From NCBI GenBank assembly GCA_934436435.1, contig CAKSAN010000004.1:124001-188000 (forward strand): a stretch of DNA of 64,000 nt, read 5' to 3'. The stretch is from an uncultured Acetatifactor sp. (GTDB lineage: Bacteria > Bacillota > Clostridia > Lachnospirales > Lachnospiraceae). The notes below the pieces were generated by a model. That model was not told the DNA's origin and made no database searches. It saw only the letters and a list, made by a program, of their open reading frames with translations. The position numbers were made by a program, and so were the translations under genes. Numbering within the stretch: the stretch's first letter is position 1; every line of letters starts with the position of its first letter. Below are positions 35,104 through 43,003 of this stretch, piece after piece.

Positions 35104-35943
35104 ATGGATCTTAAGTTTTTATGGAAGGTATTGCAGGGGGCACTGATCGGTCTGGGAGCGGTATTGCCGGGGATCTCCGGCGGGGTTTTAAGCGTGGTGT
35201 TCGGGGTCTATCGGCCCATTATGGAACTGCTGGCGGATCCGGTACATAAGTGGAGGACACATCTGCCGGGATTGTTCCCCTACATGATCGGTTCCGCTGC
35301 GGGATTCCTGGGGGTGGCGAATCTACTGGCTTATGTCCTGGAGACTTACCCGGATCCTTCGGTCTGTGTATTTGTGGGACTGATCTGCGGGATGCTGCCC
35401 TCGCTGTGGCGGGAGGCAGGAGAACAGGGCAGGAACCGGGGAAATGTGATTGTCTCCGGAGTGACATTTACGGCAATGCTTATGTTACTGTGCCTGCTTC
35501 AGAACCCCCGGGCGGCGGTGAAACCGGGGATCGGCAGCTATCTGTTCTGCGGATTTGCTTTTGCCCTGTCGGTGATCGCTCCCGGCATGAGTTTTTCCAC
35601 GTTGCTGATGCCCTTAGGCCTGTATACCCCTTTTGTGGAGGGCATCGGCCATATCCGGCCTGAGATTCTGATTCCCGGCATGATCGGCTGTGGGGTGACT
35701 TTTGTGTGTCTGGCGAAATTGGTGAACCGTCTGTTTGAAAAACATTATGCGGTGATGTTTCATGGGATTTTCGGCATTATCGGTGCGGCCACGGTGATGA
35801 CCGTCCCCTGGGGCAGCTTTGCGGCATCTCCGGAAGGAGCATCCCGGAATCTGTTCTGCATGGCGGCTGGAATCACAGCGGCGCTACTTTTGGAAGTTAT
35901 GAATGAAAAAATGGCATGTTTTTCCGAAAATGAGACAGAATAA
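35104..35943 (+). CDS. DUF368-family membrane protein
   Basis: 279 residues with about eight membrane segments. The family motif LIGLGAVLPGISGGVLSVVFGVY at the N-terminus recurs in the second half as SVIAPGMSFSTLLMPLGLY, indicating an inverted duplicated fold. Some DUF368 proteins have been linked to undecaprenyl-phosphate recycling (PopT), so that is a plausible role. Followed 39 bp later by the degenerate EIIA gene. Confidence 0.85.
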   Translation: MDLKFLWKVLQGALIGLGAVLPGISGGVLSVVFGVYRPIMELLADPVHKWRTHLPGLFPYMIGSAAGFLGVANLLAYVLETYPDPSVCVFVGLICGMLPSLWREAGEQGRNRGNVIVSGVTFTAMLMLLCLLQNPRAAVKPGIGSYLFCGFAFALSVIAPGMSFSTLLMPLGLYTPFVEGIGHIRPEILIPGMIGCGVTFVCLAKLVNRLFEKHYAVMFHGIFGIIGAATVMTVPWGSFAASPEGASRNLFCMAAGITAALLLEVMNEKMACFSENETE

Positions 35944-35982
35944 GGAGCAGGATCCTTAACATGGAAAAAGGAAGGTAGAAAC

Positions 35983-36621
35983 ATGCAGATGTATGACGTG
36001 GTGGCAACGGGGGTGCTGGGACTTCTGGTCGGATTCTGGTCCGGCAGGAGTCTCCGGTGGAAAATGGAAGAAACGGAAGAGACCGGGGAGAACCGGGAAG
36101 AGAGGAAAATAACCACAGCCAGACAGCTGGTGAGGGAAGGTACCACCATAGGAAGTCCGGTGAACGGAGAGATCCGAAAGGATGCGGGAGAGGAACAGGA
36201 GGCCGCGGAGATGAGAGCGGGGCGTATCAGCATCCTGCCGGAGGACGGAAGGGTCTATGCGCCCACAGCGGGAAAAGTGTTAAAACTGTATCCCATGGGA
36301 AACCGGATCCGTTTCCGCACGGACAGCGGACTGGAACTGTTGTTAAATATCTGCAAAGACCGGGAAGAACTGCACAGTGCTTATTACCACTGTAATGTCC
36401 TGCAAAATGAGATCGTGCGCAAGGGGAAACTGCTGGTGGAATTCGATCAGGAAGGGCTGGCGAAGGAAGGTGTAGATACGGCGGTGACGGTGGAAATGTG
36501 TCAGTCACCGGAAGCGAAACAGATCGTCAGCACATGGAAGGATTATATCCGGGCGGGAGAGGAACTGCTGTGGGTACAGCGCGCAGGGAGGAATCAAGAG
36601 GATTCCGTCTGCCTGCGGTAA
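35983..36621 (+). CDS. Membrane-anchored, degenerate EIIA-Glc-like protein
   Basis: 212 residues. A short hydrophobic N-terminal segment (5-22) is followed by a charged linker and an EIIA-Glc-like beta-sandwich (about 55-200: TTIGSPVNGEI, ILPEDGRVYAPTAGKVLKLYPM, ELLLNICKDREEL, GKLLVEFDQEGL). In active EIIA-Glc two His are needed, in the TKHAIGI and LIHIGIDT motifs; here these positions read MGNRIRF and LLNICKD, so both are Asn. A phosphotransfer role is therefore unlikely. The end overlaps the convergent AraC gene by 28 nt. Confidence 0.75.
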   Translation: MQMYDVVATGVLGLLVGFWSGRSLRWKMEETEETGENREERKITTARQLVREGTTIGSPVNGEIRKDAGEEQEAAEMRAGRISILPEDGRVYAPTAGKVLKLYPMGNRIRFRTDSGLELLLNICKDREELHSAYYHCNVLQNEIVRKGKLLVEFDQEGLAKEGVDTAVTVEMCQSPEAKQIVSTWKDYIRAGEELLWVQRAGRNQEDSVCLR

Positions 36622-37409
36622 GCTCCCGGAGTGGTGTGGTAAGCGTCCTGAAAGGCACGGAAAAAAGTGCGGGAGCTTCCAAAGCCGGCATCCAGTGCAA
36701 TCTGTGTCACGGACAGTTCTGTGGACAGCAGAAGATCTCTGGCATAGTCCAGTCTTCTGGAATTCACATAATCCGGAAAAGAGGTGTGAAGCTTCTCGGT
36801 GAAGATCCTTGAGAGGACAAAACGGCTGACACCGAATTCTTTTGAAAGACTTTCCAGAGACAATTCTTCCGTATAGTGGGCGTCCAGATAGAGAAGCAGC
36901 CTTTGCTCCAGTTCCAGATCTTCCGTGCTTTTCCGGGGCTGCAGGGGCAGGAGCGGCAGCAGATCCGCCAACAGGAGCGTGAGATACCCTTCCGCATAGA
37001 CCTGCACATCGGAAGGCGTCGGGCGATCCTTTTCCATGGCAGAGGCCAGACCTTCGAGACCATGCAGGGCAATGCGGCTGTGCTCCGAGAGGGAGGAAGT
37101 TGCAAAGTCATTGCGGGCAGGTTTTTTGTTCTGGAAAAAATGACGGAAGGAATGGCAGAAATCCGGCTCGAAGATACAGAGCAGATTCTGACCGGGTTCC
37201 ACATGCTTTAAGCCGTGCATCTGGTTCGGAAAGACCAGAACCCCCTGACCGGGCTTCAGGGAAAAATCCTGCTGCTCCACGGTGACGGTGGTGGAACCGC
37301 TCAAGACATAGATCAGCTCCAGCTGTCTGTGAAGATGGACGGCGTAAGGGTTATTTTTGGACAAATATAAGTAGAGCTGTTCCTGACGGTTCTGGTAAAA
37401 GAAACTCAA
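36594..37409 (-). CDS. AraC-family regulator of the GH43 locus
   Basis: 271 residues if started at TTG 37409, which has GGAGGG seven nt upstream; the TTG at 37427 has no such site. The N-terminal cupin (about 15-90: NNPYAVHLHRQLELIYVLSG, LKPGQGVLVFPNQMHGL) is followed by two helix-turn-helix motifs (about 185-265: LSLESLSKEFGVSRFVLSRIFTEKL, VTQIALDAGFGSSRTFFRAFQDAYHTTPGAYR). Divergent from the GH43 gene and probably its activator; sugar effector unknown. Confidence 0.88.
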   Translation of the reverse strand: MSFFYQNRQEQLYLYLSKNNPYAVHLHRQLELIYVLSGSTTVTVEQQDFSLKPGQGVLVFPNQMHGLKHVEPGQNLLCIFEPDFCHSFRHFFQNKKPARNDFATSSLSEHSRIALHGLEGLASAMEKDRPTPSDVQVYAEGYLTLLLADLLPLLPLQPRKSTEDLELEQRLLLYLDAHYTEELSLESLSKEFGVSRFVLSRIFTEKLHTSFPDYVNSRRLDYARDLLLSTELSVTQIALDAGFGSSRTFFRAFQDAYHTTPGAYRRQTESS

Positions 37410-37575
37410 AGCGATTCCCTCCTGCAACTTTTGTCACTATTATGACATTTATAGCCGGTAAATGCAAGAATTGACACAAACTAATGGGAAAATGGCACGC
37501 GATACAGAGAAACATCTGCTATACTGTGCTTACAAAATACAAAACGGCGGCAAAAGGCTGCAGAATGGAGAACTT

Positions 37576-39117
37576 ATGGATAAGACTAAGATACATAAAA
37601 TGTGGATCGCCGATCAGGGCGACGGCACCTATACCAACCCGATCCTGTATACCGATTATTCGGATCCGGATGCCATTCGAGTGGGAGAGGATTATTTTAT
37701 GATTGCTTCCAGCTTCTGTAATACCCCCGCAGTCCCTCTGCTGCATTCGAAGGATCTGGTGAACTGGAAAGTCATCAATTACATTATTGACAAGCTTCCC
37801 TTTGACTATTATGACAAGCCGGTGCACGGCTGCGGTACCTGGGCTCCTGCCATCCGTTACCATGAGGGAACCTACTATGTATTCATTCCTATGCCGGATG
37901 AAGGCATTATGATGTGCAAGACCACGGATCCGTGGGGCAAATGGAGTGAGCCTGCCTACGTGCGTAAGGTAGTGGGCTGGATCGATCCCTGTCCTTTCTG
38001 GGATGAGGACGGCAAGGCTTACATGGTGACGGCCTTCGCCAGAAGCCGTATCGGTTTCAAGAGCATGCTGTATATGTCTCCCATCGAACCGGACTGCTCC
38101 GGTGTGCTGGATGACGGCCAGTTCATTTATGACGGCCATGCGACCCAGCCTACCATCGAGGGGCCGAAGCTGTACAAGAGAAACGGCTATTACTATATTT
38201 TCGCTCCGGCAGGAGGCGTAAAGCCCGGCTGGCAGACCGTATTGCGTTCGAAAAATATTTACGGTCCCTGGGAAGAAAAGATCGTTCTGCATCAGGGCAA
38301 TTCTCCCGTCAACGGACCTCACCAGGGTGCCTGGGTAGACACTCCGGACGGACAGGACTGGTTCCTGCACTTTCAGGATGTGGGCAATGCGGGCCGTATC
38401 GTACATTTACAGCCCATGCACTGGGAGAACGACTGGCCGGTGATCGGCGTGAACGAGGTGGACGGCTGCGGCGAACCGGTACTGCATTATAAGAAGCCGG
38501 AAGTGGGAGCAGAGTACCCCATCGATACCCCGGAGGACAGTGATTTCTTCGAAGGGGAAACCTTAGGACTACAGTGGCAGTGGAATGCCAACTATAAAAA
38601 GGAATGGTATGATCTGAAAAATGGCCAGCTGATTCTCCATGCACAGGCCGCAGATCCGAAGACACAGCTGTGTGACATCAGCAATCTTTTGCTTCAGAAA
38701 TGGCCGGCACCGGAATTTTCCATTACCACCTGCCTGCATCTGGAACAGATGAAAGACGGTGACGTGGCAGGCCTGGTATCTCTGGGCGGCTGCTATACGG
38801 CACTTGCGGTGCAGAAAACAAACGGGAAAATGAAATTACAGCAGCGCACCGGCAACTGGACGAAGGACGATGAGGTACGCACCGGTCTGGGCGAATGGAA
38901 CAGCGATGTCATTTATATCCAGATGAAGGTGGAGAAGGAGAACTATCGTACTTTTTATGTGGGAACTGCCGAGGAAAATCTACAGTCTGTGGGACAGATG
39001 GTGGAAGCAACTCCGGGTCGCTGGGTTGGTGTCAAGGACGGTCTGTTTGCCATCAACGAACAGGGTACAGACGGTGGCTTGGTCACTGCGGATTATTTTG
39101 TATACCAAGACCTGTAA
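37576..39117 (+). CDS. Glycoside hydrolase family 43 enzyme (beta-xylosidase/arabinofuranosidase type)
   Basis: 513 residues from ATG 37576 (GGAG six nt upstream). The longer open frame to 37462 covers the probable promoter (TATACT at about 37519). The five-bladed propeller carries the GH43 acids: Asp in YSDPDAIRVGEDYFM near 30, Asp in WIDPCPFWDEDGK near 140 and Glu in TIEGPKLYKRNGYYYI near 195. A C-terminal beta-sandwich (about 310-513) follows, as in GH43 beta-xylosidases. No signal peptide, so it acts on imported oligosaccharides. Confidence 0.9.
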   Translation: MDKTKIHKMWIADQGDGTYTNPILYTDYSDPDAIRVGEDYFMIASSFCNTPAVPLLHSKDLVNWKVINYIIDKLPFDYYDKPVHGCGTWAPAIRYHEGTYYVFIPMPDEGIMMCKTTDPWGKWSEPAYVRKVVGWIDPCPFWDEDGKAYMVTAFARSRIGFKSMLYMSPIEPDCSGVLDDGQFIYDGHATQPTIEGPKLYKRNGYYYIFAPAGGVKPGWQTVLRSKNIYGPWEEKIVLHQGNSPVNGPHQGAWVDTPDGQDWFLHFQDVGNAGRIVHLQPMHWENDWPVIGVNEVDGCGEPVLHYKKPEVGAEYPIDTPEDSDFFEGETLGLQWQWNANYKKEWYDLKNGQLILHAQAADPKTQLCDISNLLLQKWPAPEFSITTCLHLEQMKDGDVAGLVSLGGCYTALAVQKTNGKMKLQQRTGNWTKDDEVRTGLGEWNSDVIYIQMKVEKENYRTFYVGTAEENLQSVGQMVEATPGRWVGVKDGLFAINEQGTDGGLVTADYFVYQDL

Positions 39118-39245
39118 AATATGTTATGCCGGAAAATCTGTGAATGAGAATTTGATAATACTTTTGTATTTACCGTATTTACAATGCAATAACAATATGC
39201 TATTTTGGCAGTTGTTAATGTAAGGATAAAGGAATGATGTAAAGT

Positions 39246-40589
39246 ATGACAGAAGAGAAAATGCTGTTTTCCCAGGATGCACTGAAAAAATTATTGTGGC
39301 CGCTGATCATTGAACAGTTTCTGGCAGTGGCCATGGGAATGGCGGATACCGTGATGGTGGCCAGCTGTGGAGAAGCCTCGGTATCCGGAATCTCTCTGGT
39401 GGACAGTATCTGTGTCCTGCTGATCGGATTATTTACGGCCATGGCCAGCGGTGGTGCGGTGGTGGCGGCACAGTACATGGGACGCGGCGATAAGGAAATG
39501 GTAGGCCGGGCCTCCAATCAGCTGTTTCTGGCGGTGGGAGGTGTGGCCCTTCTGTTTATGGTGATCTCCCTGATCTTTAACCGGGGACTGCTTAGCCTCC
39601 TCTACGGAAATGTGGAAGCGGATGTCATGAGTGCGGCCAGGACCTATTTTTATATTGTGGCGGTCTCCTTCCCGTTCCTCGGAATCTATAACGGCGGAGC
39701 AGCCCTGTTCCGTGCGGTGGGAGATTCCAAGGTATCCATGAAGGTATCACTGGTGGCAAATCTGATGAACATCGCGGGCAATGCGGTCCTGATCTACGGA
39801 GCGAAGATCGGTGTGGCCGGTGCGGCTCTGTCCACATTGTTTTCCAGAACCCTGTCTGCGGTGATGATCGTGGTACTGCTGATGAGAAGCGACAAGATCT
39901 CCATGAGCAAAAGCTGGCGGGTAGATACGAACATTCTGGGAAAGATCCTGTACATCGGTATTCCCAACGGACTGGAGAACAGCATTTTCCAGATCGGCAA
40001 GCTTCTGACTACCAGTCTGATCGCTACCTTCGGCATGGTGGCCATTACCGCCAATGCCGTGACCTACAGCATTGCGAATTTCCAGCAGATCCCGTCCAGT
40101 GCCATTGGTGTGGCCATGATCACGGTGATCGGGCAGTGCATCGGCGCGGGGGAGACCGAGCAGGCGCATTACTATCTGAAAAAGATGTTAAAACTGGCGT
40201 ATCTGTGTATGGTCGTGCTGGGTATTCCCATTATCCTGTTTTCCAGGCCGCTGTGCAGTATTTACCATCTGAGCGAGGCAACCACGGATATGACGGTGAT
40301 TCTGTTGATTTACAACTGTGTCTGCTGTATGTTGGTGCATCCCCTGTCTTTTGCCCAGTCCAATGCGTTGCGTGCCGCGGGGGATGTGAAGTTTACCATG
40401 ATCGTGGCCATCGCTTCCATGTGGATCTGCCGTGTGGGTATGGCTTATATTCTGGGACAGGCTGTGGGACTTGGCGTTATCGGTGTCTGGATCGCCATGA
40501 CCATGGACTGGACCGTGCGGGCGTTTTTATTCACCAGCCGGGTACGGACGGGAAAATGGCTGCAATATAAGGACCGGCTGGTGAAATAA
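39246..40589 (+). CDS. MATE-family efflux transporter
   Basis: 447 residues, twelve membrane segments in two similar halves (LLWPLIIEQFLAVAMGMADTVMVASCGE and ILYIGIPNGLENSIFQIGKLLTTSLIATFG). MATE proteins export organic cations or drugs with Na+ or H+. Ribosome site AAAGGA. The 128 bp before it contain no clear terminator, so it might be read from the GH43 transcript. Confidence 0.9.
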   Translation: MTEEKMLFSQDALKKLLWPLIIEQFLAVAMGMADTVMVASCGEASVSGISLVDSICVLLIGLFTAMASGGAVVAAQYMGRGDKEMVGRASNQLFLAVGGVALLFMVISLIFNRGLLSLLYGNVEADVMSAARTYFYIVAVSFPFLGIYNGGAALFRAVGDSKVSMKVSLVANLMNIAGNAVLIYGAKIGVAGAALSTLFSRTLSAVMIVVLLMRSDKISMSKSWRVDTNILGKILYIGIPNGLENSIFQIGKLLTTSLIATFGMVAITANAVTYSIANFQQIPSSAIGVAMITVIGQCIGAGETEQAHYYLKKMLKLAYLCMVVLGIPIILFSRPLCSIYHLSEATTDMTVILLIYNCVCCMLVHPLSFAQSNALRAAGDVKFTMIVAIASMWICRVGMAYILGQAVGLGVIGVWIAMTMDWTVRAFLFTSRVRTGKWLQYKDRLVK

Positions 40590-40661
40590 AGTGCGATAAT
40601 GGAATCCGGCGGAAAATGTGAGCGCAGCGGGAAAAAATGTTTGCTACGCTAAAGTTTTACA

Positions 40662-40690
40662 TTGACAGATTTTCGAATGTGTTTTAGCAT
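40662..40690 (+). promoter_or_regulatory. Promoter of metY
   Basis: TTGACA (40662-40667), 17 bp spacer, TAGCAT (40685-40690). No SAM riboswitch or T-box is visible in the short leader. Confidence 0.65.
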
Positions 40691-40739
40691 GTTTCTATAG
40701 AAAATACATAGCACAAAAAGTGCGGAAATGAGGCAGAAC

Positions 40740-42044
40740 ATGAGCAAAAAGCCCTATGCAGAGCGTAATCTGAAATTCGAGACATTGCAGTTACATGTGG
40801 GACAGGAACAGCCCGATCCCGTGACCGGCGCAAGAGCCGTTCCCATTTATCAGACATCTTCTTATGTATTCCGCAACTGCGACCACGCAGCAGCCCGTTT
40901 CGGACTGGAAGATCCCGGTGAGATCTACGGTCGTCTGGGCAACCCCACGCAGGGTGCATTTGAGCAGCGTATTGCAGCACTGGAGGGCGGTACCGCAGCT
41001 CTGGCAGTAGCCAGCGGCGCAGCAGCTATCTGCTACACGATCCAGAACCTGGCAAAACAGGGAGATCATATCATTTCTGCAAATAATATTTACGGTGGGA
41101 CCTATAATCTGCTGGCACATACGCTGGTAGACTACGGTGTGACCACCACCTTCGTGGCTCCCTCCGATTATGACAAGATCGAAGCAAGTTTTCAGGAGAA
41201 CACCAAGGCGCTCTACATCGAGACTCTGGGCAACCCCAACTCCGATGTGGTAGACATCGAGCGTCTGGCACAGATCGCCCATGCGCACAAGGTGCCTCTG
41301 GTAGTAGACAATACCTTTGCAACTCCTTATCTGGTACGTCCTTTTGAGTACGGCGCAGATATCGTGGTACATTCCGCAACCAAATTCATCGGCGGACATG
41401 GCACCAGCTTAGGCGGCGTGATCGTAGAGAACGGCAAGTTCGACTGGGAAGGCAGTGGCAAGTTCCCCCATCTGTGCACTCCGAACCCCAGCTATCATGG
41501 CGTGACCTTCACCAAGGCAGCACCGGGCGCGGCTTTTGTGACCGCTATCCGTGCAATGCTTCTTCGTGATATGGGCGGATGCATTTCTCCGGTACATGCA
41601 TTTATTTTCTTGCAGGGACTGGAGACACTGTCTCTTCGTGTGGAGCGTCATGTGGAAAATGCACTGAAGGTAGTACAGTATCTGAACCATCATCCGCAGG
41701 TAGAGCGCGTGCATCATCCTTCTGTATCCACCGATCCGGAGCAGCAGGCATTGTATAAGAAGTACTTCCCGAACGGCGGCGGTTCCATCTTCACCTTTGA
41801 GATCAAGGGCGGCAAGGAGACAGCCAAGAAGTTCTGTGACAATCTGGAACTGTTTTCACTGCTGGCAAATGTGGCAGATGTGAAGTCTCTGGTCATCCAT
41901 CCGGCGTCCACTACCCATGCACAGCTGTCTGAAGAGGAACTGAACGAGCAGGGTATTTACAGCAATACCATTCGTCTGTCCATCGGTACCGAGAATATTG
42001 ATGACATCATTGAGGACCTGGAAGGCGGTTTCCAGTCGGTTTAA
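40740..42044 (+). CDS. metY: O-acetylhomoserine sulfhydrylase (Cys/Met metabolism PLP enzyme)
   Basis: 434 residues from ATG 40740 (GAGG at the right distance). Fold type I PLP enzyme: YGRLGNPTQGAFEQRIAALEGG, SGAAAICYTIQNLAKQGDHI, VVDNTFATPYLVRPFEYGADIVVHSATKFIGGHG with the PLP Lys near 214, and a C-terminal RLSIGTENIDDIIEDLE. The length and the FDWEGSGKFPHLC insertion match O-acetylhomoserine aminocarboxypropyltransferase rather than cystathionine gamma-synthase. It makes homocysteine directly from sulfide. Confidence 0.92.
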   Translation: MSKKPYAERNLKFETLQLHVGQEQPDPVTGARAVPIYQTSSYVFRNCDHAAARFGLEDPGEIYGRLGNPTQGAFEQRIAALEGGTAALAVASGAAAICYTIQNLAKQGDHIISANNIYGGTYNLLAHTLVDYGVTTTFVAPSDYDKIEASFQENTKALYIETLGNPNSDVVDIERLAQIAHAHKVPLVVDNTFATPYLVRPFEYGADIVVHSATKFIGGHGTSLGGVIVENGKFDWEGSGKFPHLCTPNPSYHGVTFTKAAPGAAFVTAIRAMLLRDMGGCISPVHAFIFLQGLETLSLRVERHVENALKVVQYLNHHPQVERVHHPSVSTDPEQQALYKKYFPNGGGSIFTFEIKGGKETAKKFCDNLELFSLLANVADVKSLVIHPASTTHAQLSEEELNEQGIYSNTIRLSIGTENIDDIIEDLEGGFQSV

Positions 42045-42053
42045 GGAGAGACC

Positions 42054-42278
42054 ATGCTTTCACTGGCATTTCTCTATTTTGTATTTTTAGGAACGGAGTA
42101 TTTGTTCGACAACCGGATGGCATTATGCACGGATTCCACGGGAGTGGTGCTGGCATAGAGCTATATCCTCGGTGTCAGCGTGCTGGGTTTTCTGGTCTAT
42201 TCCCTGAACGAAAGGACCGGAACCAGAAGCCGAATGAGAAAAGCGCAGCCTACCCGCGAGGGGGCTGTGCTTTTTTGA
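42054..42278 (+). pseudogene. Remnant of an MFS transporter N-terminus with in-frame TAG
   Basis: ATG 42054 with AAGGAGAG just after metY opens MLSLAFLYFVFLGTEYLFDNRMA, the start of a common Lachnospiraceae MFS type. A TAG at 42156-42158 replaces what is Gln in relatives (VVLAxSYILGVSVLGFL). The frame then goes on through two helices and stops at 42276, with the rest of the transporter absent. The tail is inside a terminator hairpin. Confidence 0.65.
42239..42276 (+). terminator. Terminator after metY and the MFS remnant
   Basis: AAAAGCGCAGCC (42239-42250) pairs with GGCTGTGCTTTT (42263-42274, one G-U), followed by further T. Confidence 0.8.
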
Positions 42279-42465
42279 TGCGCGAGGGTATAGGAGCCGG
42301 GAAGGCGGGCGTGGTACCCGCGGAACAGAGCAAGCGAGGGTATGGAAAGCCGAGAGGTGGACAGGATACCCACAGATGCAGAAAATGCGCAGATGTACAA
42401 AAGCAGAAAATATAGAAAGAGCGAAGACAGTAAATGAGAACTTTGTATCAATAAAAAAATAACAC
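42279..42465. other. Intergenic region without recognised feature
   Basis: GC-rich and purine-rich on the plus strand, with a GGTACC-centred inverted repeat (GGGCGTGGTACCCGC) near 42307. An open frame here in another phase encodes Arg/Gly-rich sequence and looks non-coding. It may be debris of the lost MFS gene. Confidence 0.4.
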
Positions 42466-42526
42466 TTGACAAATACCCTACGGGGGTATATTTTGTAAAA
42501 GAAAACAAGATACCCCTGTAGGGTAT
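42466..42526 (+). promoter_or_regulatory. Copper-responsive promoter with two CsoR operators
   Basis: TTGACA (42466-42471) and TATTTT (42489-42494) with a 17 bp spacer. A CsoR-type box, ATACCCTACGGGGGTAT (42473-42489), fills the spacer and a second, ATACCCCTGTAGGGTAT (42510-42526), lies just downstream. Repressor binding would cover the whole promoter. Confidence 0.88.
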
Positions 42527-42583
42527 TTTGCGTATGGCTGCAACGAGGGATCTGGCACCGCAAGCTTTAGAATGGGAGAAAAT

Positions 42584-42919
42584 ATGGCAGAACAGATGGA
42601 AGGAAAAATGGAAGAGAAGGGCATGGAATGTTGTCATTGTCACCAGAAGGCAACGCCCCGCTCCGAGAAAGAAAGAAAACAATTGCAGAACCGCTTAAGC
42701 CGTATGGCAGGACAACTGAACGGTATCAGCCGGATGCTGGAAGAGAACCGCTACTGCGGAGACATTCTGACGCAGGTAGCTGCCGTGGAGAGTGCTTTGC
42801 AGGCATTCGGCTATGCAATTCTGAAGGAACATATGGAGACCTGTGTGGTTGAAGAGATTCAGAAGGGGAATACTGCTGTAGTAGATGAGGCAGTGGAACT
42901 CGTGAAGAAATTGAAATAA
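42584..42919 (+). CDS. csoR: Copper-sensing repressor CsoR
   Basis: 111 residues from ATG 42584 with GGGAGA at the right distance; the in-frame ATG at 42572 has no ribosome site. The DUF156 four-helix fold shows the Cu(I) ligand set Cys-His-Cys (NRYCGDIL, LKEHMETCVV). An extra Cys/His cluster (ECCHCHQK) lies at the N-terminus. It should bind the two operators at 42473 and 42510 and release them on Cu(I) binding, controlling itself and copA. Confidence 0.9.
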   Translation: MAEQMEGKMEEKGMECCHCHQKATPRSEKERKQLQNRLSRMAGQLNGISRMLEENRYCGDILTQVAAVESALQAFGYAILKEHMETCVVEEIQKGNTAVVDEAVELVKKLK

Positions 42920-43003
42920 TGAGAGCAACGCGGCAATTTCACAGGACGGGCATCATGACGTGCAGGAGCCGGGACGGCCGCAGAGGAAAAAGAGGTGTAA
43001 ACA

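Noticed and set aside
40590..40739. Possible SAM riboswitch or T-box before metY
   Set aside because: The leader after the promoter is about 45 nt and has no conserved core of either class.
42125..42415. Open frame of 96 codons after metY
   Set aside because: Out of phase with the MFS remnant, runs through the terminator hairpin, Arg/Gly-rich and without ribosome site.
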